A DNA stretch of 64,000 bases. Source: Lachnospiraceae bacterium. Its GTDB lineage: Bacteria > Bacillota > Clostridia > Lachnospirales > Lachnospiraceae. A program made the position numbers and the translations under genes. The stretch spans positions 1 through 64,000 of the forward strand of contig CAJTBF010000016.1 of assembly GCA_910574195.1 (NCBI GenBank), read 5' to 3'. Below, piece after piece: positions 51,639-61,299 of the stretch (its first letter is position 1; each line of letters starts with the position of its first letter). Below the pieces are notes generated by a model. It was given only the letters and a program-made list of their open reading frames with translations. It was not told where the DNA came from and did no database searches.

Positions 51639-52055
51639 TCAACTCTTCTTCACAAACGTCGTACTGCATTTCGGACAGGTTACTTCAATCTTTCCTTTTC
51701 CTCTTGGGATTCGGATTTTCTGTTTACAGCCCGGACATCGATAGATATGGTATATTTTTCTCTGTCTCCATAGCTCTTTCTGCCGCTGAAAGAAACAGCG
51801 GAACTTATATGTGCGGGCAAGAAAAGCCTGATTCTCCGCATACCGTTTTGTTACATTTTTAGAAAACAATCGGAAATAGCACGCAATCATTACTGCCCAG
51901 CCTATGATATAAAAGGACAAATACACCGTTCTTCCCCTAAAAGCAGAAGATGCAAACATCACCGCCAATCCCAATACCAGCATAAACTTTGTCAGGGAGT
52001 CCACACCGTAAGCGCCGTATCTTCCCTGCATAAACCGAACCAACTTCTCTTTCAT
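51639..52055 (-). CDS. Membrane protein with C-terminal zinc ribbon
   Basis: 138 residues: two membrane spans (KFMLVLGLAVMFASSAF, YLSFYIIGWAVMIACYF), a basic cytoplasmic stretch, then a zinc ribbon CPGCKQKIRIPRGKGKIEVTCPKC (about 108-131, quoted here only as its two Cys pairs CPGC and CPKC). Function unknown. GGTGGAG lies before the ATG. Single gene. Confidence 0.72.
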   Translation of the reverse strand: MKEKLVRFMQGRYGAYGVDSLTKFMLVLGLAVMFASSAFRGRTVYLSFYIIGWAVMIACYFRLFSKNVTKRYAENQAFLARTYKFRCFFQRQKELWRQRKIYHIYRCPGCKQKIRIPRGKGKIEVTCPKCSTTFVKKS

Positions 52056-52213
52056 TTCATCTCCACCTTGCTTTTCTTTTCAAAATGATCTGTTGCCCAA
52101 CCTCTTTCTAGATTTCCTATGCGCTCTATTTTCCTCCGCTTTCTCTGTCTTGTCAATAAACTCCCTCTAAAATTCTTATTAAATAGTATCTATTCTGCCA
52201 TAAACTAAATAGT

Positions 52214-52300
52214 TACGGAATCCGGGCATCCCATATCTGATGTGCCCCACATGAACGGACACCTCGTGTCCAATAGGGTATGCCCATCCGGATGTCATAA
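52214..52300. other. Nested inverted repeat between minus-strand genes
   Basis: ATCCGGGCATCCCAT and ATAGGGTATGCCCATCCGGAT are imperfect inverted arms around GGACAC-ctc-GTGTCC, a perfect small hairpin. It lies just after the DUF4340 gene on the minus strand, so it may be its terminator, but it has no T-run. A distantly similar hairpin is at 57041-57072. Confidence 0.4.
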
Positions 52301-52316
52301 ATTGAAAATAACACAT

Positions 52317-53225
52317 CTATTCCTCTACATTAAGAATGTTATTACATACCTCCGTTTTGATCAGATATACAATCCTGGATTCATTGAGCATCACATATCG
52401 ATTTCCGTTCCCGTCTTCTTTTCCTATATATAATGTAAGCAGCTTTTCTTCTTCCTGCTCTGTATAGGTCGCTTCCACCGTAATGTGGGACTCCCCATCC
52501 AGTCCAAAGCCGCTCAACGCTTCATCTTCCACCGAATAGTCTGCCACCGTATCCAGCGATACCGCTCCAAGGCCGCCGGCCACAGATGCAATATGCAGCT
52601 CATCTTCCTCGTTTTCAGAATCATACACCGTTTCTTTTCCATTTTGCCGGATTACTTCTTTTTTCAGGTTCCCGCTGCCAATGTTTGGATATTCGTCTAA
52701 CTGTGCCATACTTTCCAATGTACTATCCAGAGATTGTACCGCGGTACTGCTGACCGTATAGATTTTTCCTGTATTTTCATTACGCATGTAATAGCAGTCG
52801 CCGGTCATATTCCCAAAATTCAGACAGACATCCTCTCCGCCGCTTTCCCGCAGCCACACGGTATACGCCGGTTCTGTCAATCCATAATCTTCCGGTTTAT
52901 CTCCGTCTGACAATTCTCTGTCTGCCGTCAGTTTTCCAAACGTGAGGACCAGTCCTTCCGGGAAACTTTGTTTCAATGGAAAATCCGGATCCTGCGTATA
53001 CGTCCAGTTTCCATCCTGCTTTTCAAATGAAAACACATCTTCCCCTGCCTCATATCGAACGGCTTCTACGTTCTTCAAATCCGTTGCATAAACAACCGCC
53101 TCTGCGTCTTTCGCTTCCTGTTCCTCTTCCTGCTTCTGGTTGAATTTCCGAAGTCCAAGCCATCCCGCCAGAAGCAGGAGCAAGATACCAAGAAGGATCC
53201 ATAACTGCTTTTGTTTTCTCTCCAT
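52317..53225 (-). CDS. DUF4340-domain membrane-anchored protein
   Basis: 302 residues. A single N-terminal span (QLWILLGILLLLLAGWLGL) anchors an extracytoplasmic DUF4340 region with EAVRYEAGEDVFSFEKQDGNW-type and FGKLTADREL segments and GLTEPAYTVWL. In other genomes DUF4340 proteins sit next to GldG-type ABC components, exactly as here. AGGAGGAGG selects this ATG; a TTG six codons earlier lacks a site. Last gene of the exporter cluster; ~175 bp separates it from gldG. Confidence 0.82.
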   Translation of the reverse strand: MERKQKQLWILLGILLLLLAGWLGLRKFNQKQEEEQEAKDAEAVVYATDLKNVEAVRYEAGEDVFSFEKQDGNWTYTQDPDFPLKQSFPEGLVLTFGKLTADRELSDGDKPEDYGLTEPAYTVWLRESGGEDVCLNFGNMTGDCYYMRNENTGKIYTVSSTAVQSLDSTLESMAQLDEYPNIGSGNLKKEVIRQNGKETVYDSENEEDELHIASVAGGLGAVSLDTVADYSVEDEALSGFGLDGESHITVEATYTEQEEEKLLTLYIGKEDGNGNRYVMLNESRIVYLIKTEVCNNILNVEE

Positions 53226-53400
53226 AGGCACCTCCTCCTGCAACTCTTTTTCAATCTCTCTTCTATTTTTCTTTTCTCACCTTTTCGCACTCATCATGTA
53301 GTTTTGAATCCCACTTTTCTTTGCACGCAGTGTCAATTTCCCTTTTTCCACCCGGTATCAGATCTCTCTTTTCCTTTTTCGTCTACTGCAAAGCACCCGG

Positions 53401-54918
53401 TCACGCTTTTCTCCTTTTCAGCCAGACGAAAAATCCTCCTGCCAAAATCAAAATCGGAATTCCGAATACCACCAGCAGGCTCTGGAAACCTACATACTGT
53501 ACTGCATTGTACTGTACCGCCAAACTTTTCGGTTCAATAGACAAATTCTCCACCCCTTCAAAATTTGCCATGACCGCATTCAAAAACAATGTAGTATTCT
53601 CCAGTGTGGGAAACGTGTCTGTAATCTGTGCATCAATCATACTTGCCGAAGAAATGACCGTCAGACGTGCTTCATTCATTTCATTTCCTGTTGTCTCATC
53701 CTCTTTCGTGCCGTTCCCGCTGCTTTCACTTTCTTCGGTCTTGTTCTCTCCATGTTCTTCTGCTCCCTCTTCCTCTGTCTCATCTTTCCCGGATACCGGT
53801 TCCGTTGCCACCGCGCCCAGTGTGTAGGTTCCCGGCGTCTCCGTTGTTTCCGTCACCGCGTAGCCGCTGCTGCCGGTTGTCATAAAGGATTCTGTCGAGA
53901 TCGTATCTCTGGCCGCATTTGTCAGAGACAGTCCCCGTGTATTAATCAGCAGTACCATTTCCGAAGAAATCCCTTTCGCCATATCTCCGGATATCTGCAG
54001 TTCCGGGAAAATGTAATAGGCATTTCCCTGATAACAGCGCGTAGGATCCGCAATATATCCTTCCACCGTTTCTATTCCATATTCTTCTGTTACCGCCGCA
54101 AGATTCGGAAGTTCCGTCCCGGCTTTCTCCCCGAAAAGCAGCAGCATCTTGCCGCCTCCGGCCAGATACGACAGAATCGTCTCCTTCTCTTCCTCTGCCA
54201 GATCATTGGCAGGCGCATACATCAACAGCAGATCGCAGTCTTTCGGAACTTCTGTCTCCATCAAAAGATTCAACTCCGAAAGTACCAGGTTATTTTTATC
54301 CAACAGATCCGTCATGGAAGCGGATAAGGTACTTTCCCCGTGCCCTGTGGTACGGTAAATCTTCTTTTGTACGTCACTGGTTACATAATACACCGCGCTG
54401 GTTAGCTGCCCTTCCCCGTCAAACTCCGATTCGGAAGCGCTGCCCGTATAATAATAAGACGACATATCGGATACAATGATATCACCAAACGCTACGGTAG
54501 TCGTCTTTCCCGTCCGTTCGGAAGAGACTATAATGGTATTTTCCGACGTCTCATACTGGGACAGCGCGGATGGATGCAGAACCGGATCAATCCATTCCAC
54601 AGAAATTTGTTTGGAGAGGGAGGCATATTTGCTCAGAAATGTCTGAATCCGTTCATCCGTCTCTTCTTTCACTGCAAGTACCGTCAACTTCACTTCCTGA
54701 TCCAGTTTTTCCAGAAATTCTCTGCTGGTATCTGTAATCTCATAAATCTTTGTACTGCTCACATCAAGATTCCGGTATTTTTCCGGAAGCTGACCGAGGA
54801 TCAGGTTCAGAACGACCACAATCGCAATCACCACCGCCGTCAGTCCTATACTGTATGTCCCCTGTCTCATTTTCGTCGTATGAAATACAGCCCCATTTAT
54901 CTTCTTTCTTTTTTCCAC
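53401..54918 (-). CDS. GldG-type ABC-associated auxiliary protein
   Basis: 505 residues with one span at each end (GLTAVVIAIVVVLNLILG near 25-42; FQSLLVVFGIPILILAGGFFVWL near the C-terminus) and a large outside domain. It belongs to the GldG/ABC_transp_aux type: DVSSTKIYEITDTSREFL and TGHGE (DUF4350/Gldg-like core) are visible. A low-complexity Glu/Ser/Thr stretch (about residues 375-420) interrupts the C-terminal part. Co-transcribed with the permease 12 bp upstream. Confidence 0.82.
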   Translation of the reverse strand: MEKRKKINGAVFHTTKMRQGTYSIGLTAVVIAIVVVLNLILGQLPEKYRNLDVSSTKIYEITDTSREFLEKLDQEVKLTVLAVKEETDERIQTFLSKYASLSKQISVEWIDPVLHPSALSQYETSENTIIVSSERTGKTTTVAFGDIIVSDMSSYYYTGSASESEFDGEGQLTSAVYYVTSDVQKKIYRTTGHGESTLSASMTDLLDKNNLVLSELNLLMETEVPKDCDLLLMYAPANDLAEEEKETILSYLAGGGKMLLLFGEKAGTELPNLAAVTEEYGIETVEGYIADPTRCYQGNAYYIFPELQISGDMAKGISSEMVLLINTRGLSLTNAARDTISTESFMTTGSSGYAVTETTETPGTYTLGAVATEPVSGKDETEEEGAEEHGENKTEESESSGNGTKEDETTGNEMNEARLTVISSASMIDAQITDTFPTLENTTLFLNAVMANFEGVENLSIEPKSLAVQYNAVQYVGFQSLLVVFGIPILILAGGFFVWLKRRKA

Positions 54919-54930
54919 GGCCTGCTCCTC

Positions 54931-55797
54931 CTAACTCCAACGTCTCTTCTGAATTGCCTGTATGGTCAGGAAAATAAAGACTGCAATCACTGATATATAC
55001 AAAGCAATTCCGCCAAGGTCTACAATCTGATTCTCTGTGATTCCTGTAAATACATCTGCAAACGCCAGGTTTCCAAGCAATTTTGTAAGTAGATTCTCAA
55101 ACAATTCCGCATGCATAACATAAGTTCCCACACATCCGGCCACACAGATCGCCTCCAGAACAGCACTCACAATCCAGTTCGAAGTCATCTGCCAGATATA
55201 AAATACGGGAATACTGAGAATCAAAATCACTCCAATCATACAACTCAGAGCGGAAGACGGAAGAAAACCAAGGATCCCATCCCAAAGATATAACACCAAC
55301 AACACTCCAAATGTACTGAGAAAAGCAATCATCTGACTTTCCGTCAAGGAAGACAAAAACATTCCTATGGCTACATAGACACATCCAAGAAGAAAAAACA
55401 CCGCAATGGAGATATAATCCACCTTCAAATACGCCGTTCCGTTCATTTTAATCAACAGTGGAAACAAGCAGAAGATTAGGTTCGGCAGCGCTATCACACT
55501 GGCCATCGCCAGATATTTTCCCAGAACTACCTTTGTAAGACTCACCGGCGCGGTCAGTAAAAGCTGGTCCGTCTTATTCTTTCGTTCCTCGGAAAAGCTC
55601 CGCATGGTAATCAATGGGATCCCCACCAGAAATACAATCAAAGAGCCGGACAGCGTATAAGAAAAGTACGGATACCCCGCTGTCAGATTATATGCCGTAA
55701 AATAAATTCCCGTAAATGCCACAAGAAAAGCAACAAATACACATCCCACCATGGACCGAAAATAGGAACGCAATTCTCTCTTATAAATCGCACACAT
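54931..55797 (-). CDS. ABC-2 type permease (GldF-like)
   Basis: 288 residues with six spans. MCAIYKRELRSYFRSMVG starts as ABC-2 permeases do, and SFSEERKNKTDQLLLTAPVSLTKVVLGKYLA is the diagnostic cytoplasmic loop contacting the ATPase. It pairs with the ATPase 3 bp upstream and the GldG-type protein downstream. Confidence 0.88.
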   Translation of the reverse strand: MCAIYKRELRSYFRSMVGCVFVAFLVAFTGIYFTAYNLTAGYPYFSYTLSGSLIVFLVGIPLITMRSFSEERKNKTDQLLLTAPVSLTKVVLGKYLAMASVIALPNLIFCLFPLLIKMNGTAYLKVDYISIAVFFLLGCVYVAIGMFLSSLTESQMIAFLSTFGVLLVLYLWDGILGFLPSSALSCMIGVILILSIPVFYIWQMTSNWIVSAVLEAICVAGCVGTYVMHAELFENLLTKLLGNLAFADVFTGITENQIVDLGGIALYISVIAVFIFLTIQAIQKRRWS

Positions 55798-55800
55798 CCG

Positions 55801-56955
55801 CTACCGCCCCCCTTCTTTCTTTTCTCCTTTTATACCGGATCCCTCGAGTTGTCCTTCCTCCTGTATGAAAGATGCTTCCGTTCCCTCTTCTTCCTGTACG
55901 AAAGATGCTTCCGTTCCTTCTTCCTGTACAGAAGAGACTTCACTGCCCTCTTCCTCCTTCATAGAAAAAGAGGCGTCGCTTCCTGTTTCCTGTATCTGTT
56001 CTCCTCCCTGTGTCAACTGCATAAATACTTCCTCCAGACTGGCTTTTGAGGGCTTTAACAGCAGAAGCGGACATGCCGCTTCGGAAAATGCGAAAAAGAT
56101 CTTTTCACGGACGTCCGTCTTTTTCCCTAAACCATTCCTTCCCGCCGGTTCTGTATGTACTTTCGCAAACGCAGTTCCTTCTTCCGTTCTTTCAATCTGC
56201 GCTCTTATGATCTCCGGCACTTTTTTCAGAATATCCCGTGTCTCTTCCAGCCCTGCTTTTGCTTCCAGTTCCAGTGTGTTCTGCCCATTCAGCAGATGCT
56301 CCAGATTTTCCGGCGTATCCCCGGCAACCAGTTTTCCTCTGGAAATAATCAGAATATAATCACAAATTTCCCGCACTTCCGCCAGGATATGAGAGCTTAA
56401 TATAACCGTGTGCTTATTACCCAGTCCGCGTATCAGTTCCCGGATCTCGATAATCTGCTTCGGATCCAATCCGACCATGGGTTCATCCAGAATCAAAATC
56501 TCCGGAAACCCAAGCAGCGCCTGCGCCAGCCCTACTCTCTGCCGATATCCCTTGGACAGATTCCGGATCAGACGCATCTGCACTTCTTCCAGCCGTACCG
56601 CCTGCATAACTTCCTGCACGGCCTTCTCCCACTCCTTTTTCGCAATCCCCTTCAATTCCGCCGCAAAATACAGATATTCCGATACCGTCATGTCTGTGTA
56701 TAGTGGTGGAATCTCCGGCAGATATCCGATGTGTCTTTTTGCCGCTTCCGGTTCTTTCAAAATATCATGTCCGTTAATCTCTATTGTACCTTCTGTCGCG
56801 CCGAGATACCCGGTCATCATATTCATGGTCGTAGATTTTCCGGCGCCGTTTGGGCCCAAAAAGCCGTAGATCCTTCCCGGTTCCAATCGGAAATCCAGGT
56901 GATCTACGGCCACTTGTTCCCCATATTTCTTCACTAAATTCTTTACCTCAATCAC
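55801..56955 (-). CDS. ABC transporter ATP-binding protein (GldA-like)
   Basis: 384 residues. Walker A GPNGAGKST (34-42), Q-loop LPEIPPLY, signature LSKGYRQRVGLAQ (about 133-145), Walker B ILILDEPMVGLD and H-switch SSHIL are intact. The first gene of the exporter operon; it starts with GTG behind AGGAGG (the overlapping ATG is out of frame). The last ~60 residues are an unusual acidic extension of repeated GTEASFxQEEE units, probably expendable for ATPase function. Confidence 0.9.
   Translation of the reverse strand: MIEVKNLVKKYGEQVAVDHLDFRLEPGRIYGFLGPNGAGKSTTMNMMTGYLGATEGTIEINGHDILKEPEAAKRHIGYLPEIPPLYTDMTVSEYLYFAAELKGIAKKEWEKAVQEVMQAVRLEEVQMRLIRNLSKGYRQRVGLAQALLGFPEILILDEPMVGLDPKQIIEIRELIRGLGNKHTVILSSHILAEVREICDYILIISRGKLVAGDTPENLEHLLNGQNTLELEAKAGLEETRDILKKVPEIIRAQIERTEEGTAFAKVHTEPAGRNGLGKKTDVREKIFFAFSEAACPLLLLKPSKASLEEVFMQLTQGGEQIQETGSDASFSMKEEEGSEVSSVQEEGTEASFVQEEEGTEASFIQEEGQLEGSGIKGEKKEGGR
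55861..55972. repeat. Tandem repeat coding for the acidic tail of the ABC ATPase
   Basis: About three imperfect units of 33-39 bp, e.g. ctgtatgaaagatgcttccg, ctgtacgaaagatgcttccg and ctgtacagaagagacttcac, encode (D/T)EASF(V/I)QEEEG on the minus strand. Unit number is likely to vary between strains. Confidence 0.65.
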
Positions 56956-57040
56956 ATCTCTGCCTCCTGTCTTCCATGATACAAAATCCCCGCCATTGAC
57001 GGTTCTTCCCCATACTATACCTACTTGGAGATTAGTAGTC

Positions 57041-57072
57041 CAATAAGTATACCCATTCGGGCATACTTATTG
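57041..57072. other. Hairpin upstream of the ABC operon
   Basis: CAATAAGTAT-accattcgggc-ATACTTATTG (10-bp arms). It lies in a 260-bp gap between the ABC operon and the ATPase-HNH gene; on the minus strand it is downstream of that gene, so it may be its terminator. Confidence 0.5.
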
Positions 57073-57218
57073 AACTATGTTCCATAAGATATGGCATTCA
57101 CAAGACCACAGACTACAGTCACAGGCTGCAATGGATGATCTTGCCAGCAAATTTAAGGTAACAGGTTTTTGTGAAGTTTTTGTGTTAGAAATGTGAGAAT
57201 GTTGTTACAGCATCCGTC

Positions 57219-58958
57219 TCATTCCAGGTACTCTTTCAATGCAGGATATTCCCTGATATGCTCCCGCACATAATTTCTTTTAAATGCTGCAAACGCAGAT
57301 TCTCTTCGAAGCAAGGTTTTTAATTTTCTTAAAACCAGTCCTGTCGGATTCTTTTTTACTTTTTCTAGGTTGTCATAGAGAAGATTCATCTCCGCCATAA
57401 GCGCTTTCACTCTCTGTGCGCTGCTGCGTATACGCATCCCGGTATTTTTCACATTGAATATCTCCCAAACCAATTCCGCAGTCAAACGACTCTCCCCATC
57501 TCCCTGCTCTCTTGCCCTGACAACCACTTCTCTTTCCTTTAGCATAAAACGAATATACTGTTCCGGATCCTTCTTGCAACAATCCAGAATCCCCTCTTCA
57601 TACTTTTTCTGATTCTTTACTCGGTTACAATGTCCACACGCCCAGAACAGATTATTCCAATCAAATTTTCTGTCAGGATATTTTCCGTTTTTATGAGGAA
57701 GCAGATGTTCAACCTGCGGATCCTGTAAATCTTTTAATTCACAGATATAACATTTATTGTGAAAATCCTGCTCCAGATAATCCGGAATCTCATCCAGGTA
57801 CATTTCCAGACGTGTAATTTCTTCCAGTTCCTCATCTGTTACGGTATTTCGATGAATCAACTCTTTATATCGTTCAAATTTTTCCTTTAAAGAAGCGGAC
57901 AGCTTATCTGCCGAAAAATACCCTTCTACAATCCCCTCATAAGGGATATCCGCAAGTCCGTCCTTTACCAGAATTTTCTTTTCCAGATCATAGATTACTG
58001 CATTCTCAATACTATTTAAAATAAACGGAGAATGTGTGGACACAATAAACTGTACATTGGGAAATATTGTCGTAAGCAGACGCATGATCTCCTTCTGAAG
58101 TTCTACATGCAGATGTGTTTCAATCTCGTCGATCAATACAATCCCCGGCATATAAAAGTCAAAGGTTTGATTTGTCTGCTTTTCCATCCGGATAATCAGA
58201 TCTGCGACAATATCCAAAACAGCCGCATATCCACTGGAAAGTGTATTAAAATCAAAAGGTTCCTTTCCAGCTTCATATATGGTAATGGAAAAGGTATCGT
58301 CATCAAATTCTAATCTTAGCGTTTCGTCATGAAAAATCTTTCTTAATAACTCCTGAAACTTCTCAAACCAACTCTTAATCTTCCTGGATTTTTCCACGTT
58401 CCCACGTTTGAACGCAAGCGCCTCCGTTACACTTAAATCCCTCAAGTATTTAATAAAATCATTGCGCGGCTGTTCCAGCGCACTATAATGTTCCTGAAGT
58501 TCCACTTTTTCAATGTGTTTTGGGGGCTCTGCATAAAACGCCCGCTCTGCCTTATAATATGCGATAATATATTCCCCTTTTTCATACTTCGCATTGAAAG
58601 AATCCAGCGGATAATTAAATTGGGGGCGTACGCCCTGCCTTATGGACTCTACTACATTTTTAAAATATTGAACATCCTTTTCTATTGCATAAATTTCATT
58701 TTCTGATTTCTTTTGTTGTCTGGCACGCTTCTCATTTCTCATAGAAGCATCCAAAGCTGACTCCATCCTCATCCACCTGTCCGATGTGGCTATCTCATTG
58801 ATAAAGTGAGATAGGGCATCTAAGACACTGGTTTTCCCGCTTCCGTTTTCCCCCGTCAGGATCAAATGCCGTAAACCGTTTTCAGATATAGGAATACGGA
58901 TATCCTTTAAATGCCTTACCTTCTCAAGATAAAGTTCGGTCATATAAATCTGCTCCAT
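57219..58958 (-). CDS. Fused AAA ATPase-HNH nuclease (Septu PtuA+PtuB-like)
   Basis: 579 residues. An SMC/RecF-type ATPase with Walker A GENGSGKT (36-43), signature LSSGYAAVLDIVADL (240-254), Walker B IVLIDEIETHL (273-283) and STHSPF (307-312) joins, after a linker, an HNH domain: CYIC (403-406), EHLLPH (417-422), NNLFWACGHCN (435-445). In Septu defence these are separate proteins PtuA and PtuB; here one chain holds both. GGAGGG supports this ATG; an upstream extension is read from a gene fragment. It lies alone, with no partner, between housekeeping genes. Anti-phage function is inferred. Confidence 0.8.
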   Translation of the reverse strand: MEQIYMTELYLEKVRHLKDIRIPISENGLRHLILTGENGSGKTSVLDALSHFINEIATSDRWMRMESALDASMRNEKRARQQKKSENEIYAIEKDVQYFKNVVESIRQGVRPQFNYPLDSFNAKYEKGEYIIAYYKAERAFYAEPPKHIEKVELQEHYSALEQPRNDFIKYLRDLSVTEALAFKRGNVEKSRKIKSWFEKFQELLRKIFHDETLRLEFDDDTFSITIYEAGKEPFDFNTLSSGYAAVLDIVADLIIRMEKQTNQTFDFYMPGIVLIDEIETHLHVELQKEIMRLLTTIFPNVQFIVSTHSPFILNSIENAVIYDLEKKILVKDGLADIPYEGIVEGYFSADKLSASLKEKFERYKELIHRNTVTDEELEEITRLEMYLDEIPDYLEQDFHNKCYICELKDLQDPQVEHLLPHKNGKYPDRKFDWNNLFWACGHCNRVKNQKKYEEGILDCCKKDPEQYIRFMLKEREVVVRAREQGDGESRLTAELVWEIFNVKNTGMRIRSSAQRVKALMAEMNLLYDNLEKVKKNPTGLVLRKLKTLLRRESAFAAFKRNYVREHIREYPALKEYLE

Positions 58959-58970
58959 CTGTTTTTCCCT

Positions 58971-59023
58971 CCAGCTTTCACATACAGCAGGTCGATCCGC
59001 TCCCGATTGATTTCCTCTGTTAT
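58971..59023 (-). pseudogene. Fragment of a second COG3044-type ABC-ATPase
   Basis: On the minus strand it encodes EEINRERIDLLYVKAG, matching VQINREQIDLRYVEQL of the complete gene that follows. Only ~17 codons survive, directly before the ATPase-HNH start. It suggests that a paralogue was destroyed when the defence gene arrived here. Confidence 0.6.
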
Positions 59024-59112
59024 AACATCGCACGCCTGCATGACAGCTTTTCTTCATAATCATTTTTCTTCACAACTGTTTTTCACAGGCGGCGCTGCTT
59101 TTTTACAGCGTC

Positions 59113-60816
59113 CTACAGCATCAGTCCCCGGTAGCGATTCAGGCAGGCATAGATCTCCTGCTTCCTTGGCATGGCCATACATGCCACACTGGAACTACTC
59201 TCGCACAATCCGGCCAATCCGTCCGCCCCCATTTTTTCTTCCAGCTTCTTTACCACATCCTGGATACTGGTACGTCCCCCGAAGAGATGTCTCTCCGCAT
59301 ACCGCACGCAGTATCCCAGCGCCGTAACCTGTTCGCTGTCCGTCAGTTGTTCCACATAGCGCAGGTCGATCTGCTCCCGGTTGATCTGCACCGCTTCCTT
59401 TCCCATGGTCTTCATCTTGATCCGTTCATTCCCCCGGTACGCCTTATTCTGCCCCGGATATCTGGTGTACACCGGTGTCTGCGCCGGAGTTTCCAGACCG
59501 CTGAGAGCCGGAAAACTCTCCGCCTCTTTTTTGGCCATAGCTGTGATCTCCTTCGGCACATATTTCTCCATCTGCACAATGGTATCCGCAATATGGAAAT
59601 AGGCGCCCGAACTGCCCGCCACGATGACCGTAGAAATCCCGTACCCTTCATACAATTCCCGGATACGGTCAATGAACGGGGTAATTGGTTCCATCTCCCG
59701 GTGAATCACCCGCTGCATTAGTTCATCCCGGATCATAAAGTTGGTGGCGCTGGTATCCTCGTCAATCAGCAGCGCCTTTGCCCCTGCTTCCATACTTTCC
59801 ACCACATTGGCCGCCTGAGACGTACTTCCGCTGGCATCCTCCGTATAGAATCCCTTCGTATCCTTTCCGTTGGGAAGATCGTTAATAAACATGGAAATAT
59901 CCGTCTTCTTGATACTTCTTCCGTCCTCGGCACGAATCTTTACCGCAGAGGCGTCCGTAATCACATATTCTCTTCCGTCTCCTGCAATATGATCATACAC
60001 TCCCAGTTCCAATGCTTTCAAAAGTGTAGACTTCCCATGATACCCGCCGCCCACAATCAGGGTGATTCCTTTCCGGATGCCCATTCCGGCCAGCGTCCCC
60101 TTATGGGGCAGTTCCATGGTCACCTCCATCTCCCTGGGGGAACGAAATGCAACCGCTCCGCGCATGGGGCGTGAGGAAATACCAGATTCCCGCGGCAATA
60201 TGGCTCCGTTTGCCACAAACGCCGTCAATCCCTGTACCTCCAACTGTTCCCGAATATACTGCTGATCTTCCGCCAGGTCAATCACACTGCGGACTTTCTT
60301 CTTATCGCATGTCCTGTAATATAAAGATTGTTCCACGCAGTCCGGCAGAAATTCATAGAGAATCTTCTCCAGTTCTCTTGCATTGATCGTCCGCCCGTTT
60401 GCGGGAAACCCAATCTCCATCCGCAATACCAGATCTCCGCTCTTCTCCTCCATCTGGCAGGCGGTCCGTTCCAGAACTTCCTGTCCGCATTTGCTGACAG
60501 AGAGCAGACCGCTCTTTCCAGAGCCCTTTGCCTGAAAGGCATATCGCTGGGACGCCCGGTAAAACTGTCGTGTCAGATAATCCTGCAGCGCGACCCTCTG
60601 ACATCTTCCGCAATATAACTCCTGGGGGAACCCTGCAATCCCCCCCTTGATATGCACACTGACTTTGGAAGGAGAGGCAAACGGATCCCCCTGCACATGA
60701 TCAATGGACAGCACATAACCCGGAAACTGATACATTCCCTTTGTATCTTTATAGGCCGGATAACCTTTATGATCAATCCGTCTTAGTAAATTCCGTAATT
60801 CTGTTGATGTCTGCAT
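59113..60816 (-). CDS. COG3044-type ABC-class ATPase of unknown function
   Basis: 567 residues. A modified P-loop (GITLIVGGGYHGKSTLLKALELG, here only by its core GGGYHGKST near 255) and ALLIDEDTSATNFMIRD with the Walker B acid (about 344-360) place it in the predicted ABC-ATPase group. The N-terminal ~230 residues are specific to that group. GGAGG precedes the ATG. Role unknown; cytoplasmic, no membrane segments. Confidence 0.82.
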   Translation of the reverse strand: MQTSTELRNLLRRIDHKGYPAYKDTKGMYQFPGYVLSIDHVQGDPFASPSKVSVHIKGGIAGFPQELYCGRCQRVALQDYLTRQFYRASQRYAFQAKGSGKSGLLSVSKCGQEVLERTACQMEEKSGDLVLRMEIGFPANGRTINARELEKILYEFLPDCVEQSLYYRTCDKKKVRSVIDLAEDQQYIREQLEVQGLTAFVANGAILPRESGISSRPMRGAVAFRSPREMEVTMELPHKGTLAGMGIRKGITLIVGGGYHGKSTLLKALELGVYDHIAGDGREYVITDASAVKIRAEDGRSIKKTDISMFINDLPNGKDTKGFYTEDASGSTSQAANVVESMEAGAKALLIDEDTSATNFMIRDELMQRVIHREMEPITPFIDRIRELYEGYGISTVIVAGSSGAYFHIADTIVQMEKYVPKEITAMAKKEAESFPALSGLETPAQTPVYTRYPGQNKAYRGNERIKMKTMGKEAVQINREQIDLRYVEQLTDSEQVTALGYCVRYAERHLFGGRTSIQDVVKKLEEKMGADGLAGLCESSSSVACMAMPRKQEIYACLNRYRGLML

Positions 60817-60942
60817 TTTTTGTGTTCCTCCTCTGGATCTATGTTAAGGTTCATATCTTACAGAAATTCCGATCATGAATCTGTCACTTATCATACCATG
60901 TTTTTTTTGATCTGTCAGTAAAATTTATGCGTCCTTACGGAC

Positions 60943-61066
60943 TTTGCGTAACAGTTCGTTACTATTCACGGCCTGGGAGGCCGCTCATAGTAACGGTTCA
61001 GCCTTCGTCTTCTCTGTTACGCAAATCCGCCCCACGAAAAGTTTGCCTACGGCAAAGGAGCGGATT
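60943..61066. repeat. Large structured intergenic repeat
   Basis: Outer arms TTTGCGTAACAG (60943-60954) and CTGTTACGCAAA (61014-61025) enclose CGTTACTAT..GGCCT-ggg-AGGCC..ATAGTAACG (60957-60995), and the hairpin TTTGCC-tac-GGCAAA follows (61042-61056). The last module recurs near 905-940. The surrounding gap 60817-61299 has no gene; more TTACGxCTTTxC-like scraps follow to about 61180. A dispersed repeat or RNA element is likely. Confidence 0.55.
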
Positions 61067-61299
61067 CATGACACTACTGGCTGCCAACTGCGCAACTGCA
61101 GGCTGAACTGTTACGACTTTACAGCAAGTGCAAAGTTTTGGGCTAAACTGTTACACACCGCACCATATACTGCGCTGCCTGGTAACGGCGGATATATTTC
61201 CTGTCCGGACAGCCGCCGGCTCCTCATCCATCCAAAAAACAGAAAAAGAAACCTGAAAATATCATCACTCCAGACTTCTTTTTCCCATTTTCTATTCTT

